This document shows, one piece after another, positions 35,182 to 44,199 of a stretch of DNA of 64,000 bases. A program made the translations under genes and the position numbers. The first letter of the stretch is position 1. Each line of letters opens with the position of its first letter. The notes beneath the pieces were generated by a model. That model searched no databases. It was not told the origin of the DNA and saw only the letters and a program-made list of their open reading frames with translations. This DNA is from Flavimaribacter sp024343425 (GTDB lineage: Bacteria; Pseudomonadota; Alphaproteobacteria; Rhizobiales; Rhizobiaceae): positions 3,968,001 through 4,032,000 of the forward strand of contig OZ245773.1 in the NCBI GenBank assembly GCA_965227645.1, written 5' to 3'.

Positions 35182-35886
35182 TCATGGACGCGGAGGGATA
35201 TTCAGGGCCTTTTCGCTGGCCGGACGCGCAAGACAGCGATCGAGCCAGGCGCCGACATTGACGAGTTCGTCGAGCTTGAGCGCCTCGCCGGCTTCGTAGA
35301 AACCGCCCAGCGTCCTGACCCAAGGGAAAGAGGCGATGTCGGCGATCGAATAGTCGTCTCCGACAAGCCATTCGCGGCCTTCGAGCCGCCCTTCCAGAAC
35401 CTCCAGAAGACGGCGCGATTCCTTGCCGTAGCGTTCCGTGGGATAATCGTCCTTCAGCTTGCCGGCCATGAATTTGAAAAAGTGTCCGTACTGACCGAAC
35501 ATCGGTCCGACGCCAGCCATCTGGAAGAACACCCATTGCAGACATTCGTAGCGGCCTTGTGGATCGGCGGGCATGAGCTTTCCGGATTTTTCGGCCAGAT
35601 AGACGAGTATGGCGCCTGATTCGAACAGCCCGATCGCGTCGCCGCCCGGCCCCGCCGGATCTATCATCGCCGGGATCTTGCCATTCGGATTGAGGGCCAG
35701 AAATTCCGGCGTCTTCTGGTCGTCATTGAGGATATTGATCAAATGCGCCTCGTAGGGCAGTCCCGTTTCCTCAAGCGCCGCCGACACCTTGATCCCGTTC
35801 GGGGTGGCGAAGGAGTAAAGCTGGATGGCGTCAGGCTTTGATGGCGGAAAGAGCTTCGTGATCGGGAAGTCGTTCAAAGCAGTCAT
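35182..35886 (-). CDS. Glutathione S-transferase, YghU/Nu-class-like
   Basis: A 234-aa glutathione transferase. The thioredoxin-like N-domain contains IQLYSFATPNGIKVSAALEE (catalytic-region TPNG), NPNGKIPAMID (cis-Pro) and FESGAILVYLAE (gamma-glutamyl binding Glu-Ser). The C-domain is helical, with the N-capping DDYSIADIASFPWVR. YghU-type enzymes reduce disulfides or peroxides with two glutathiones. AGGA seven bases before the ATG at 35886 sets the start; the longer frame begins with TTG. A 7-bp hairpin lies at 35102-35122 beyond the stop but has no T-run. Confidence 0.9.
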   Translation of the reverse strand: MTALNDFPITKLFPPSKPDAIQLYSFATPNGIKVSAALEETGLPYEAHLINILNDDQKTPEFLALNPNGKIPAMIDPAGPGGDAIGLFESGAILVYLAEKSGKLMPADPQGRYECLQWVFFQMAGVGPMFGQYGHFFKFMAGKLKDDYPTERYGKESRRLLEVLEGRLEGREWLVGDDYSIADIASFPWVRTLGGFYEAGEALKLDELVNVGAWLDRCLARPASEKALNIPPRP

Positions 35887-36073
35887 GGACTGGTCCTGTA
35901 TTAGTGGAAACAAGAAAGATGTTGTCTTCCATATCGGGCGACGACGTCGACCATCAAGGGAACAATCTTCGATAGTTGGCTCTGTTTAGTGAACAATCTG
36001 TAGAAAATTGCCGATCTATCCCGGTAAGATTGCGCGCCTATATTGCTGCAATCGACAACACTTGGAGGGATCG

Positions 36074-36460
36074 ATGTCTAACGCCGCAACCTTATTGATA
36101 GGACGCATTCTCCTGTCAGCAATCTTTATCCTGTCCGGACTCAGCAAGCTCGGCGACCCCGCTGGCACCGCCGGATACATGACCAGCCTGGGGCTTCCGC
36201 TTGCCAGCATCGGCGTCTGGATCGTCATTCTTGTCGAGGTCCTCGGCGGGATCGCGGTTCTTGTCGGCTTCATGACCAAGCCGGCCGCATGGGTCCTGGC
36301 GCTGTTCTGCATCGCCTCCGCTCTGCTTGCGCATTCGAACATCGGTGATCAGGCCCAGTTCATCGCCTTCTTCAAGAACCTCGCCATCGCAGGCGGCTTC
36401 ATGGCGCTCGCGGCCCATGGCCCCGGCAGCATTTCAGTTGACGCCCGCCGCGCGGGCTGA
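36074..36460 (+). CDS. DoxX family membrane protein
   Basis: A 128-aa protein with four hydrophobic helices, matching DoxX (PF07681). LIGRILLSAIFILSGLSKL is the typical first helix and VEVLGGIAVLVGFMTKPAA the second. DoxX proteins are linked to quinone, thiosulfate or oxidative-stress functions, but most are uncharacterised. GGAGGG six bases upstream supports ATG 36074 over the longer frame. It diverges from the glutathione transferase gene and shares a redox-related context with it, which is suggestive only. Confidence 0.85.
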   Translation: MSNAATLLIGRILLSAIFILSGLSKLGDPAGTAGYMTSLGLPLASIGVWIVILVEVLGGIAVLVGFMTKPAAWVLALFCIASALLAHSNIGDQAQFIAFFKNLAIAGGFMALAAHGPGSISVDARRAG

Positions 36461-36477
36461 CAACCCGGATAACAACG

Positions 36478-36516
36478 AAAAACCGCAGGGACATTGCGCA
36501 TGTCCCTGCGGTTTTT
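36478..36516. terminator. Bidirectional rho-independent terminator
   Basis: A perfect 16-bp stem: AAAAACCGCAGGGACA (36478-36493) pairs with TGTCCCTGCGGTTTTT (36501-36516) around a 7-base loop. A-tract on one side and T-tract on the other let it stop transcription of both the DoxX gene and the convergent L,D-transpeptidase gene. Confidence 0.95.
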
Positions 36517-36540
36517 CTGTTCTTCCCGATGTGTGCGGCG

Positions 36541-37218
36541 TCAGCCGCCGAAGCTGAAGATGCTTCCGAAAACATCCACGCCGCGCTCGCTGTAGACATT
36601 GGAAGCGTTGCGCGAGCCCGGTCCGATGACAATCACCTTGGTGCCGACCGGAGCCCGGCTGTAGAGATGTTCTACATCCTTGTTCATCATGCGGATGCAG
36701 CCGGACGACATGTTCTGCCCGATGGTCCAGGGCTGGTTGGTGCCATGGATACGGTAGATCGTGTCGCGACCGCCCTTATGCAGATACATTGCGCGCGCGC
36801 CAAGCGGGTTGTTGATGCCGCCCGGAACGAAAGCCGGAAGATTGTGACCCTTGGCGCGTTCGCGCCGAATCATGGTCGCAGGCGGACGCCAGTCCGGCCA
36901 CTCGGCCTTGCGCCCGACCTTGACGGTGCCCGACCAGCCAAAGCCGTCGCGTCCGACGCCGACGCCGTAGCGCGTGGCCTTGCCGTTGCCCTCGTAGTAG
37001 TAGAGGTACTTGCGGTTGGTGTCGACGATGATCGTCCCAGGCCTCTCGCTGGTGTCGATCCGAACTTTCTTGCGCTGATATTTCGCCTGCGGGCGCTTTG
37101 AACTCGAACTGTATACCGGTTCCTGCCGGTCACGGCTGAACGCCCCGGTCCCCGTTACGACAGTTGCCGATGTGGCAATAAAAGCGACCGCCAGCAATGA
37201 CGAAATGAATTTTCTCAC
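36541..37218 (-). CDS. L,D-transpeptidase (YkuD domain), copy 1
   Basis: A 225-aa periplasmic enzyme that forms 3-3 cross-links in peptidoglycan or anchors outer-membrane proteins to it. The signal peptide covers about residues 1-28. The YkuD domain runs from TIIVDTNRKYLYYYEGNG to VGTKVIVI and contains IHGTNQPWTIG and the catalytic Cys in SSGCIRMMNKD. A second paralogue sits next to it on the same strand. In Hyphomicrobiales, L,D-transpeptidases are numerous and support polar growth. Confidence 0.93.
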   Translation of the reverse strand: MRKFISSLLAVAFIATSATVVTGTGAFSRDRQEPVYSSSSKRPQAKYQRKKVRIDTSERPGTIIVDTNRKYLYYYEGNGKATRYGVGVGRDGFGWSGTVKVGRKAEWPDWRPPATMIRRERAKGHNLPAFVPGGINNPLGARAMYLHKGGRDTIYRIHGTNQPWTIGQNMSSGCIRMMNKDVEHLYSRAPVGTKVIVIGPGSRNASNVYSERGVDVFGSIFSFGG

Positions 37219-37350
37219 GGCTGAACTCCTGTTGCTATCCCCTACCAGAACCTAGCATTCGTTGAAAAACATGCAACTAAACTTGCACGATTTCTACCCG
37301 CGGGAACTATTAAATCTTTATGCCAAAGAAGTTGACGATCCGCTAGATAG

Positions 37351-38076
37351 TTAGATCACAACGACTTTTGCGCCTGTTGGCACCCGCTCGTACAGATCGA
37401 TCACATCTTCGTTCCGCATCCGGATGCAGCCGGAAGAAACCGCCCGACCGATCGTCCAGGGCTGATTCGTGCCGTGGATCCGGTAGAGCGTCGAACCGAG
37501 ATACAGAGCGCGCGCGCCGAGCGGATTGGCCGGACCACCCGGCATGTAGTTCGGCAGGTAATGCCCCTTCTTCGCCTCGCGGCTGATCATCTCGGCCGGT
37601 GGGCGCCAGGAGGGCCATTCCGCCTTGCGCGAAACTTTGTGGGTGCCGGCCCATTCGAAGCCGGGCTTGCCGACGCCGACGCCGTAACGCCGCGCCTGAC
37701 CGTTTTCAAGCACCAGATAGAGATGCCGGCTCGGCGTATCGATGATAATGGTTCCGGGTGCCTGGGCGGTGTCGTAGGCGACAGTCTGCGGCAGGAACAC
37801 AGGATCGAGCGCCGGTTTCGCGGCCTGGGCCGCGGACGCGGTTTGCACCGGCTTGCGCCGCACAGAACCCGTCGAGCGCTGCTGCTTCGGACGGCCCGGC
37901 TGTACGACCCTGCCGGCGCCGTGCGGCGTGCCGGGCTGGCGAAGCTGCACGACCCAGGGGGCCGTCAGGTCCGGACTGAGCACCACCGGAGGGCGCTGGC
38001 CGTAGCGTTCGCCGGCCTCGGCCGCACCGACCATGACTGTCGCCCCAAGGACGACGAGAACGAATTTCATATGCAT
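37351..38076 (-). CDS. L,D-transpeptidase (YkuD domain), copy 2
   Basis: A 241-aa paralogue of the downstream gene. Signal peptide about residues 1-20 (VLVVLGATVMVGAAEA), then a proline- and arginine-rich linker of about 70 residues, then YkuD from TIIIDTPSRHLYLVLENG with IHGTNQPWTIG and catalytic Cys in SSGCIRMRNED. The chosen start (38076) removes a 15-residue extension that has no signal-peptide look. The 132 bp between the two paralogues leave room for separate promoters. Confidence 0.92.
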   Translation of the reverse strand: MHMKFVLVVLGATVMVGAAEAGERYGQRPPVVLSPDLTAPWVVQLRQPGTPHGAGRVVQPGRPKQQRSTGSVRRKPVQTASAAQAAKPALDPVFLPQTVAYDTAQAPGTIIIDTPSRHLYLVLENGQARRYGVGVGKPGFEWAGTHKVSRKAEWPSWRPPAEMISREAKKGHYLPNYMPGGPANPLGARALYLGSTLYRIHGTNQPWTIGRAVSSGCIRMRNEDVIDLYERVPTGAKVVVI

Positions 38077-38353
38077 CGGACGTACTCTCAACACTGCGTC
38101 TGACTGGGCGCCTGACAACATCGCGGGGTGGCAAGGATGCAGGCCTTCGTCCCAAAGTCTGCATCGCCATTGGACTCCGAATGGTGAATCGCCGTCGTTA
38201 AAAGGCGCGCAAAGGCAGAAAGCTTTCGGCAGGGTTATCGAGCCGTTGAAAATTGCAGTTAATGTCAGTTTAAACGCGCGACTACGCCGTTAACGCTTCG
38301 TTTCGCCGGCGCGTCAGCTAGAATGCGCGAGTCGTTGCAACGGAGGGGCTGAC

Positions 38354-38986
38354 GTGTCGCACAATGGACTGATCGAAGGACCGGACGGCAAACTGCGCTG
38401 TTTCTGGCACGACAACAAGGATGACTATCTCGCCTATCACGACAATGAATGGGGCCGTCCGGTTGTTGACGACAAAAGGCTGTTTGAAAAGATCTGCCTT
38501 GAAGGCTTCCAGTCCGGCCTTTCGTGGCTGACGATCCTGCGCAAGCGGGAGAATTTCCGCGCCGCATTCGCCGGCTTCGACTTCGAGCGCGTCGCAGACT
38601 TCGACGAAACCGACGTGGAGAGACTGGTCCAGGACGCAGGCATTATCCGCCATCGCGGCAAGATCAACTCGACGATCAACAATGCGCGGCGCGCGATCGA
38701 ACTGAGGAAGGAATTCGGTTCTCTTGCGACATATTTCTGGTCGCAGGAACCGGGCGCGCGCGCACGACCGGCGAAACTGGACTACAAAACGCTGCGAACG
38801 CTCGGCAAGACCGAGGAATCGACGGCGATTTCGAAGGATCTGAAGAAACGCGGCTGGAGTTTCGTCGGTCCGACCACGGTCTACGCCTTCATGCAGGCCA
38901 TGGGTCTTGTCAACGATCATATCGAAGGCTGCTTCGTCCGCGAAATTGTCGAAGACGAACGCCGCAACTTCGTCAGACCTGTCTGA
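38354..38986 (+). CDS. tag: DNA-3-methyladenine glycosylase I
   Basis: A 210-aa base-excision enzyme that removes 3-methyladenine. Family marks: RCFWHDNKDDYLAYHDNEWG (zinc-binding Cys/His pair near the N-terminus with YHDxEWG), FQSGLSWLTILRKRENFR and GPTTVYAFMQAMGLVNDH with the C-terminal zinc ligands nearby. The start codon is GTG at 38354, six bases after CGGAGGGG. It stands alone between the L,D-transpeptidase pair and hisS. Confidence 0.93.
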   Translation: MSHNGLIEGPDGKLRCFWHDNKDDYLAYHDNEWGRPVVDDKRLFEKICLEGFQSGLSWLTILRKRENFRAAFAGFDFERVADFDETDVERLVQDAGIIRHRGKINSTINNARRAIELRKEFGSLATYFWSQEPGARARPAKLDYKTLRTLGKTEESTAISKDLKKRGWSFVGPTTVYAFMQAMGLVNDHIEGCFVREIVEDERRNFVRPV

Positions 38987-39091
38987 AATCCACCCGGCCG
39001 ACGCCCGCAAACATGCGCCTTGCCGCTTTCCGGCCAATGGGTTAGGAAGGCCGCGATTTCAACTCCAGCTTCACCCGGACACACGCGCCCC

Positions 39092-40609
39092 ATGGGCAAG
39101 AAAGACAAAAAGCAGCAGAGACTGAAAGCGCGGCTGCCGCGCGGTTTCGTCGACCGTTCGCCGCAGGACATCCGCGCGACGGAGAAGATGGTGTCCGGAA
39201 TCCGCGAGGTTTTCGAACTTTACGGGTTCGATCCGGTGGAAACGCCGATGTTTGAATACACCGACGCGCTGGGCAAGTTTTTGCCGGACAGCGACCGCCC
39301 GAACGAGGGCGTCTTCTCGCTGACCGATGACGATGAACAGTGGATGAGCCTGCGCTACGACCTGACCGCGCCGCTGGCGCGCCATGTCGCGGAAAACTTC
39401 AACGACATCCAGCTGCCCTACCGCACCTATCGCAACGGCTGGGTGTTCCGCAACGAAAAGCCGGGCCCGGGACGGTTCCGCCAGTTCATGCAATTCGACG
39501 CCGACACAGTGGGCGCGCCCGGCGTGCAGGCGGACGCCGAAATGTGCATGATGATGGCCGATACTATGGAGACGCTCGGCGTGAGCCGTGGCGACTACGT
39601 GATCCGCGTCAACAACCGGAAAGTTCTCGACGGGGTGATGACGGCCATCGGCATCGGCGGAGACGAACATGCCGAGACCCGGCTGACCGTGCTGCGCGCG
39701 ATCGACAAGCTCGACAAGTTCGGAACAGAAGGCGTTCGGCTGCTGCTTGGCGCCGGACGCAAGGACGAGAGCGGCGATTTCACCAAGGGCGCCGGTCTTG
39801 ACGCGGAAGCGATCGACACGGTTCTCGCCTTTGTCGGCGCCGGGGGCGGAAGCAACGCCCTGACCATCGCCAATCTCGAACAGGTGATCGCCGGCGGCGA
39901 CGCCGGACAGGACGGCGTTGCGGAACTGAAGCTGATGGCGCAGCTCTTCGACGCCGCCGGTTACGAAGAAGGCCGCGTCCGCATTGACCCCTCAGTGGTG
40001 CGCGGTCTCGAATATTACACAGGTCCGGTCTATGAGGCTGAATTGCTCTTCGACGTCACCAACGAGAAAGGCCAGACCGTGCAGTTCGGCTCGGTCGGCG
40101 GCGGCGGGCGCTATGACGGGCTGGTGTCGCGCTTCATGGGACAGCCGGTTCCGGCGACGGGATTTTCGATCGGCGTGTCGCGCCTCATGACGGCGCTGAA
40201 GAACCTTGGCAAGCTCGATGCGGTCGACGTTCCCGAACCGGTCATCGTCTGCGTGATGGACCGCGATATCGAGAGCATGGGGCGCTATCAGCGTTTTGTC
40301 AGCAGCCTGCGCTCCGCCGGCGTGCGCGCCGAGATGTTCCAGGGCAATCCGAAGAATTTTGGCAAGCAACTGCAATACGCCGACCGGCGCGGCTGTCCGA
40401 TCGCCATCATCCAGGGCTCGCAGGAGCGCGATGAAGGCGTCGTCCAGATCAAGGATCTGATCGAGGGCAAGCGGCTGTCCGGCGAAATCGAGGACAACGC
40501 CGCCTGGCGCGAAAGCCGGCCGGCGCAGATCTCCGTGCCGGAAAGCGACCTCGTCGCCGAAGTGCAGAAAATCCTCGCCGCCCAGGCCGAAGACCGCAAG
40601 ACGGCTTAA
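39092..40609 (+). CDS. hisS: Histidyl-tRNA synthetase, alphaproteobacterial type
   Basis: Class II synthetase, 505 aa, longer than the usual bacterial HisRS (about 420-430 aa). Motif 2 reads FRNEKPGPGRFRQFMQFDAD and the histidine-binding motif RGLEYYTGPVYEAELL; the latter is RGLDYYTG in most bacteria. The C-terminal anticodon-binding domain spans about residues 380-480. These traits fit the divergent HisRS of a group of alphaproteobacteria whose tRNA-His lacks the usual G-1:C73 pair. The ATG at 39092 (MGKKDKKQQ) is preferred to the earlier one at 39020. It leads hisS-hisZ-hisG. Confidence 0.95.
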   Translation: MGKKDKKQQRLKARLPRGFVDRSPQDIRATEKMVSGIREVFELYGFDPVETPMFEYTDALGKFLPDSDRPNEGVFSLTDDDEQWMSLRYDLTAPLARHVAENFNDIQLPYRTYRNGWVFRNEKPGPGRFRQFMQFDADTVGAPGVQADAEMCMMMADTMETLGVSRGDYVIRVNNRKVLDGVMTAIGIGGDEHAETRLTVLRAIDKLDKFGTEGVRLLLGAGRKDESGDFTKGAGLDAEAIDTVLAFVGAGGGSNALTIANLEQVIAGGDAGQDGVAELKLMAQLFDAAGYEEGRVRIDPSVVRGLEYYTGPVYEAELLFDVTNEKGQTVQFGSVGGGGRYDGLVSRFMGQPVPATGFSIGVSRLMTALKNLGKLDAVDVPEPVIVCVMDRDIESMGRYQRFVSSLRSAGVRAEMFQGNPKNFGKQLQYADRRGCPIAIIQGSQERDEGVVQIKDLIEGKRLSGEIEDNAAWRESRPAQISVPESDLVAEVQKILAAQAEDRKTA

Positions 40610-40611
40610 CC

Positions 40612-41730
40612 ATGGCGCACCGACCCGCTTTTTCAGACGGCATTCTGGAGTTCTTCGCCAACCGCGACACGAGAGCCGTGGAGATTCCGGTGTTGCAGCC
40701 GGCCGATCCGTTTCTCGATACGGCTGGCGAAGATCTCAGACGGCGCATCTTTCTCACCCAGAACGAGCTGGGCGACATGTTGTGCCTGCGGCCGGAATTC
40801 ACGATTCCGGTGTGTCTCAGCCATATCGAGACGGCGGCCGGCACGCCACAGCGCTATTCCTACCTCGGCGAGGTGTTCCGGCAACGGCGCGACGGCGAGA
40901 CCGAATTCTTTCAGGCCGGCATCGAGGATCTCGGCAACGAGGCCTTCGCCGAGGCCGACGCCCGCGCTGTCAGCGAAGCGGTCGAAACGCTCGCCCGCCT
41001 GCTTCCGGCCGACGACTTGCAGGTGACACTTGGCGACCAGACGGTGTTCGAGGCCGTGGTCGAGGCGCTCGGGCTTCCCGAAGGATGGCAGACCCGCCTG
41101 ATCAGGGCCTTCGGCGACGCGGCGCAGATCGACCTGCTCCTTCAGAACCTCGCCGGAGAGCGGCGCGCGGCCGAAGGCCTCGACGACGATCTGGCGGCGT
41201 TTGTCGGATCGGGCGATATGGCAGGGCTGACCGATCTCATCGACCGGCGCATGCATGAAACCGGTTTTCTTTCCAACATCAGCCGCGGCCCGGCGGAAAT
41301 CGCCGAAAGGCTGGTGGAAAAGGCCCGGCTCTCCGCCACGTATCTTGATCCCAAGGCGCTGGACATCCTGAAGACCTTCCTGGCGCTCAACGCCTCGCTT
41401 GACGAGGCCGGCGGATCGCTGGCCGCCTTTTCGCGCATCGCCGGGATCGATCTGAGCGAGGCGCTTGCGCTTTTTGAAAGCAGGGTCGCCGCATTGAAAG
41501 AAAAAGGCGCCCGGACAGACGCGATCCGTTACCGCGCGGCTTTTGGCCGGCCACTCGACTACTATACCGGTCTGGTCTTCGAAATCTCGGTCAGGGGCTC
41601 GGTGCTCGCTGGCGGCGGGCGCTTCGACCGGCTGCTGACATTGCTCGGCGCGCCGAAGCCGATTCCCGCCGTCGGCTTTTCCCTGTGGCTCGACCGGATC
41701 GAGACGGCGCTGGACGGAGGCGCGTCATGA
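40612..41730 (+). CDS. hisZ: ATP phosphoribosyltransferase regulatory subunit HisZ
   Basis: A 372-aa catalytically inactive HisRS paralogue that binds short-form HisG and confers histidine feedback. It keeps the class II core (EIPVLQPADPFLDTAGEDLR, RPEFTIPVCLSHIET, YLGEVFRQRR) and PLDYYTGLVFEI, but has no anticodon-binding domain. It lies 2 bp behind hisS and overlaps hisG by 4 bp (ATGA), an arrangement that keeps the two subunits in step. Confidence 0.95.
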   Translation: MAHRPAFSDGILEFFANRDTRAVEIPVLQPADPFLDTAGEDLRRRIFLTQNELGDMLCLRPEFTIPVCLSHIETAAGTPQRYSYLGEVFRQRRDGETEFFQAGIEDLGNEAFAEADARAVSEAVETLARLLPADDLQVTLGDQTVFEAVVEALGLPEGWQTRLIRAFGDAAQIDLLLQNLAGERRAAEGLDDDLAAFVGSGDMAGLTDLIDRRMHETGFLSNISRGPAEIAERLVEKARLSATYLDPKALDILKTFLALNASLDEAGGSLAAFSRIAGIDLSEALALFESRVAALKEKGARTDAIRYRAAFGRPLDYYTGLVFEISVRGSVLAGGGRFDRLLTLLGAPKPIPAVGFSLWLDRIETALDGGAS

Positions 41731-42434
41731 CCGTGACGATCGCACTTCCCTCCAAGGGCCGCATCCGGGACGGCTCGATCGAAGCCTTCGAGGCCGCCGG
41801 CATGCGGATCTCCGCCGTCGGCAACGAAAGGTCCTATCGCGGACGTATCGACGGGATCGAGAATGTCGAAGTCGCCTATCTCTCCGCCTCGGAGATCGCG
41901 CGTGAACTCGGGCGGGGAAGCATCGATATTGGCGTTACCGGCGAAGATCTTGTCCGCGAGGATGTCGCAGCGCTGCATTCGAGAGTAGCGTTTCGCTCGC
42001 GCCTTGGGTTCGGCAAGGCGGATGTCGTGGTGGCGGTTCCGGAAGTCTGGTTCGACGTCGAGACAATGGCCGATCTCGGCGACGTCGCGGCCGATTTTCG
42101 ACTGCGGCACGGCCGGCGTCTGAGGATCGCGACGAAATACTGGAGCCTGACGCAGCAATTCTTCTCGGCCAAGCACGGCATCCAGGTCTACCGGATCGTC
42201 GAGAGCCTCGGCGCGACCGAGGGCGCGCCGGCTTCCGGCCAGGCCGATATCATCGTCGACATCACCTCGACGGGATCGACGCTTAAGGCCAATCACCTGA
42301 AGATCCTGACCGACGGCGTCATTCTGCGGTCGGAGGTCTGTCTGGTCGAGGCGCTGAAGGACCGGACCGAGGAAGACCGGGACACGATTGAAAGCCTTGT
42401 CAGCCGGATCGAGGCGGCCCTGCGGCCCGCCTGA
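41727..42434 (+). CDS. hisG: ATP phosphoribosyltransferase catalytic subunit HisG, short form
   Basis: A 235-aa short-form HisG, first enzyme of histidine synthesis (ATP + PRPP to phosphoribosyl-ATP). It lacks the C-terminal ACT-like regulatory domain of the long form, consistent with HisZ next door. Motifs: IALPSKGRIRDGSIEAFEAA, ISIDIGVTGEDLV-like block GSIDIGVTGEDLV and the PRPP loop DIIVDITSTGSTLKANHLK. Start overlaps the hisZ stop. Its stop abuts that of the convergent glcF with no spacer. Confidence 0.96.
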   Translation: MTVTIALPSKGRIRDGSIEAFEAAGMRISAVGNERSYRGRIDGIENVEVAYLSASEIARELGRGSIDIGVTGEDLVREDVAALHSRVAFRSRLGFGKADVVVAVPEVWFDVETMADLGDVAADFRLRHGRRLRIATKYWSLTQQFFSAKHGIQVYRIVESLGATEGAPASGQADIIVDITSTGSTLKANHLKILTDGVILRSEVCLVEALKDRTEEDRDTIESLVSRIEAALRPA

Positions 42435-43739
42435 TCAATCCGTCAGTTCGACAGGGCGCGGCCCGCCCCAGGCCCAATCCAGCAGTTTCGCCGTATGGAC
42501 CACCGGAATGCCGGTCGCCATGCCGATCTGGGTGATGCATCCGACATTGCCGGCGGCGACGATGTCGGCCTCGGTCGCCTCGATGTTCTTCACTTTCCGG
42601 TCGCGCAACCGCGCAGCGATTTCCGGCTGCATGATGTTGTAGGTGCCGGCCGATCCGCAGCACAGATGCCCCTCCGCCGGTTCCCTGACGCGGAACCCCG
42701 CTTTTTCCAGAAGCAGTCTCGGTTCAAGCTTGATCTTCTGACCATGCTGCATGGAACAGGCCGAGTGATAGGCGACCGTGCGGTCGACGGCGATCGCCGG
42801 CTCCGGCAGGTCGAGCGTCGCCAGATATTCGGTGACGTCGCGGGCAAGGCCCGAAACCCGGGCCGCCTTTGCGCTGTAGGCCGGATCTTCGCGCAGCATG
42901 AAGCCGTAATCCTTGATCGTCGTGCCACACCCTGACGCCGTGATGATGATCGCGTCGAGCCCCTCGCCCTCGATTTCGCGCGTCCAGGCGTCGACATTGA
43001 CCCGTGCGGAGGCAAGCGCCTGTTCCTCGCGGCCCATATGGTGAACCAGCGAGCCGCAGCAGGCCTCGCCTTCGGGCGTGACGACCTCGACGCCGAGGCG
43101 CGTCAACAGCCGTATCGCGGCGGCGTTTGTTTCGGGCTCCAGAACCTGCTGGGCGCATCCGGTTAGGAGCGCGACGCGCTGCCTGCGTTTGCCGGACGGA
43201 CTGTGGACGCCTGGCCTTGCGAAGGGCGATCGCGGCGCAATGCGCTGAGGCGCCAGTTCCAGCATCGCGGCGAACGGTCCGAGTCCCGGAATGCGTTTCA
43301 GCAGCGGACGGAAGGGCCGTCCCAGCCGAGCGAGGCGAAGCGCCGCGCGAAACCGGTCCGGATAGGGCAGCACCATTGTCAGCACTTGCCGGATGAACCG
43401 GTCCATTACAGGCCTTTTGTAGGTCTTCTCGATATGCGCCCGGGCGTGGTCGACCAGATGCATGTAGTGCACGCCGGATGGGCAGGTCGTCATGCATGAC
43501 AGGCATGACAGGCAGCGGTCGATGTGGCGCACCACGGTCTCGTCCGCCGGCCGGTCGTTTTCCAGCATGTCCTTGATGAGATAGATGCGGCCGCGCGGGC
43601 TGTCGAGTTCGTTGCCGAGCGTCACATAGGTCGGACAGGTGGCCGTGCAGAAGCCGCAATGGACGCAGCTTCTCAGGATCTTTTCGGATTCGGCGACGGC
43701 GTTGTCTGCAAGCTGCTCGGCCGAAAAATGCGTCTGCAT
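42435..43739 (-). CDS. glcF: Glycolate oxidase iron-sulfur subunit GlcF
   Basis: A 434-aa subunit carrying electrons from the flavin subunits of glycolate dehydrogenase to the quinone pool. Two ferredoxin-type clusters are seen: CVHCGFCTATCP (about residues 26-37) and CLSCLSCMTTCP (about residues 77-88). Two CCG domains follow (GEACCGSLVHHMG and HLCCGSAGTYNIMQ). It is the last gene of the glcD-glcE unit but is separated from glcE by an unrelated membrane-protein gene. Confidence 0.94.
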   Translation of the reverse strand: MQTHFSAEQLADNAVAESEKILRSCVHCGFCTATCPTYVTLGNELDSPRGRIYLIKDMLENDRPADETVVRHIDRCLSCLSCMTTCPSGVHYMHLVDHARAHIEKTYKRPVMDRFIRQVLTMVLPYPDRFRAALRLARLGRPFRPLLKRIPGLGPFAAMLELAPQRIAPRSPFARPGVHSPSGKRRQRVALLTGCAQQVLEPETNAAAIRLLTRLGVEVVTPEGEACCGSLVHHMGREEQALASARVNVDAWTREIEGEGLDAIIITASGCGTTIKDYGFMLREDPAYSAKAARVSGLARDVTEYLATLDLPEPAIAVDRTVAYHSACSMQHGQKIKLEPRLLLEKAGFRVREPAEGHLCCGSAGTYNIMQPEIAARLRDRKVKNIEATEADIVAAGNVGCITQIGMATGIPVVHTAKLLDWAWGGPRPVELTD

Positions 43740-43754
43740 GCCTGTTACGCCGCC

Positions 43755-44132
43755 TCAGACCAGCCAGGTGTCGACATTGGCGACAGGCTCGTTACGCGAT
43801 ATCAACTGGATGCTCTTGATACAGCGAATGATGAACCAGACCAGAACTGCAATCATCAAGAAAAATCCAACGAGAATCAAAGCCAGAAACCAGCAAATAA
43901 ACGTGTAAAGCAAACCGATCCAGAAAGTCCGAATTGCGTAGGTATAGTGCGAGTCAATCCAGTCTTCCGACTTGCCGCGGTTCATATAGGCGAAGACGAT
44001 GCCGACAATGGTCGTCAATCCGCTGGTAGCAAGTCCCAAGAGATAGAGAATGAAGACAAGTTGGGCGTTCTGCTTGCCTGGGTCGAACCAGCCGGCAGCG
44101 TTTTCACCCTGATTGTTCTGCATATCCGACAT
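43755..44132 (-). CDS. DUF4870-like membrane protein inside the glc operon
   Basis: A 125-aa protein with three hydrophobic segments (about residues 25-48, 68-84 and 84-105), resembling DUF4870/Tic20-like small membrane proteins. RGKSEDWIDSHYTYAIRTFW between the first two segments is a typical motif. It lies between glcE (67 bp upstream) and glcF (15 bp downstream) on the same strand, so it is probably transcribed with the glycolate genes, though a link in function is not known. Its base composition is a little less GC-rich than glcE and glcF. Confidence 0.75.
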   Translation of the reverse strand: MSDMQNNQGENAAGWFDPGKQNAQLVFILYLLGLATSGLTTIVGIVFAYMNRGKSEDWIDSHYTYAIRTFWIGLLYTFICWFLALILVGFFLMIAVLVWFIIRCIKSIQLISRNEPVANVDTWLV

Positions 44133-44199
44133 GACGTCCTCTCCGTTTTCGAACCAGCGAGCGGCACTGTATCACAGTCGCTGATCGTGGCTACCGTGT

